10,320 nucleotides of DNA from Phoronis ovalis (lineage: Eukaryota > Phoronida > Phoronidae). The position numbers and the translations under genes are program-made. The stretch lies in assembly GCA_028565635.1 (NCBI GenBank), contig JAOXYB010028256.1, forward strand, positions 1 through 10,320. The letters run 5' to 3'. Below the pieces are notes generated by a model. It ran no database searches, was not told the origin of the DNA, and saw only the letters and a program-made list of their open reading frames with translations. Below are positions 1-10,320 of the stretch, one piece after another. How positions within the stretch are numbered: position 1 is the stretch's first letter; the number at the start of each line of letters is the position of its first letter.

Positions 1-61
1 TAGAATTCTATAGAGTTTTCTATAGAATTGTTCTATAGAATTCTATAGACAATTCTATAGA
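1..61. repeat. Palindromic CTATAG minisatellite (continues off the left edge)
   Basis: Five copies of the palindromic hexamer CTATAG start at 8, 20, 33, 43 and 55, spaced 10-13 bases apart, mostly as TTCTATAGAA. Because the unit is its own reverse complement, the array could fold as several alternative hairpins. It lies in the intron downstream of the last visible exon. The left end is cut by the window, so the full length is unknown. Confidence 0.75.
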
Positions 62-288
62 AATTTTTCGTAAGGGGCTTATTTACATTAGACTGTAACA
101 GTTCTTTTCGCTTACAGATAGCAGAATATCTTAAATTTTCTTATTGTTTGAGCAACAATACATGTGGCGTTGTGCTGAAAGAAACACAAGAAATGACACA
201 AAGTTTAACCCATACAGTTTGTTTCACTGTAATTCTATAAATGCAAAAAAAAGATGTTCTGATTCATTCCGCAAACTGACATTATTAC
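62..288. other. Intron sequence, left edge
   Basis: This is AT-rich intron following the 289-506 exon, whose donor GT is at 287-288 (minus strand). I see no exon, RNA gene or clear element here apart from the minisatellite before it. The next gene exon must lie outside the window. Confidence 0.7.

Positions 289-10320
<10,032 letters not shown>

Noticed and set aside
235-288. Possible alternative C-terminus ending at a stop at 235-237
   Set aside because: It would require intron retention past a good donor (AAG|GTAATA), and human CCDC171 continues well beyond this point. Without transcript evidence it is not called.

Overview
The window is animal nuclear DNA. It is AT-rich, and it holds about two thirds of the coding part of one intron-rich gene on the minus strand, with diverged transposon remnants in the introns. 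Nothing looks bacterial or viral, and no second gene is visible on either strand. The gene is the orthologue of vertebrate CCDC171 (coiled-coil domain-containing protein 171, human C9orf93). Fourteen exons can be placed with GT-AG splice sites, running from high to low coordinates: 10320-10213 (start outside the window), 8325-8237, 7873-7738, 7293-7201, 6946-6786, 6405-6267, 6038-5817, 5548-5459, 4855-4655, 4202-4035, 2578-2390, 2047-1555, 876-733 and 506-289. All intron phases agree, so the 2451 coding bases give 817 uninterrupted codons. The first and last exons of the gene lie outside the window.

The host is a metazoan, and divergence from the human protein suggests an invertebrate. A marine lophotrochozoan, invertebrate deuterostome or cnidarian would fit, given the tRNA-derived SINE and the foldback elements, but the sequence does not settle this.

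Region by region: 1-61 is a palindromic CTATAG-rich minisatellite. 289-876 holds the two most C-terminal exons visible, separated by an intron with a 117-bp tandem duplication that copied the end of the upstream exon. 877-1554 is an intron with a tRNA-derived SINE. 1555-2047 is the largest and best conserved exon, encoding a non-coiled-coil region. 2390-6405 holds coiled-coil exons and one conserved PPSPS/LRQTL segment, with a possible short inverted-repeat element at 4284-4468. 6786-8325 holds further coiled-coil exons, including one with an 18-residue block identical to human, and a short MITE-like element at 7366-7544. 8326-10212 is a 1.9-kb intron with a 698-bp TTAA-flanked foldback element and a truncated relative. 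10213-10320 is the most upstream exon visible.

CCDC171 has no established biochemical function, so none is assigned. The comparison with human CCDC171 is from memory, not from a database search.
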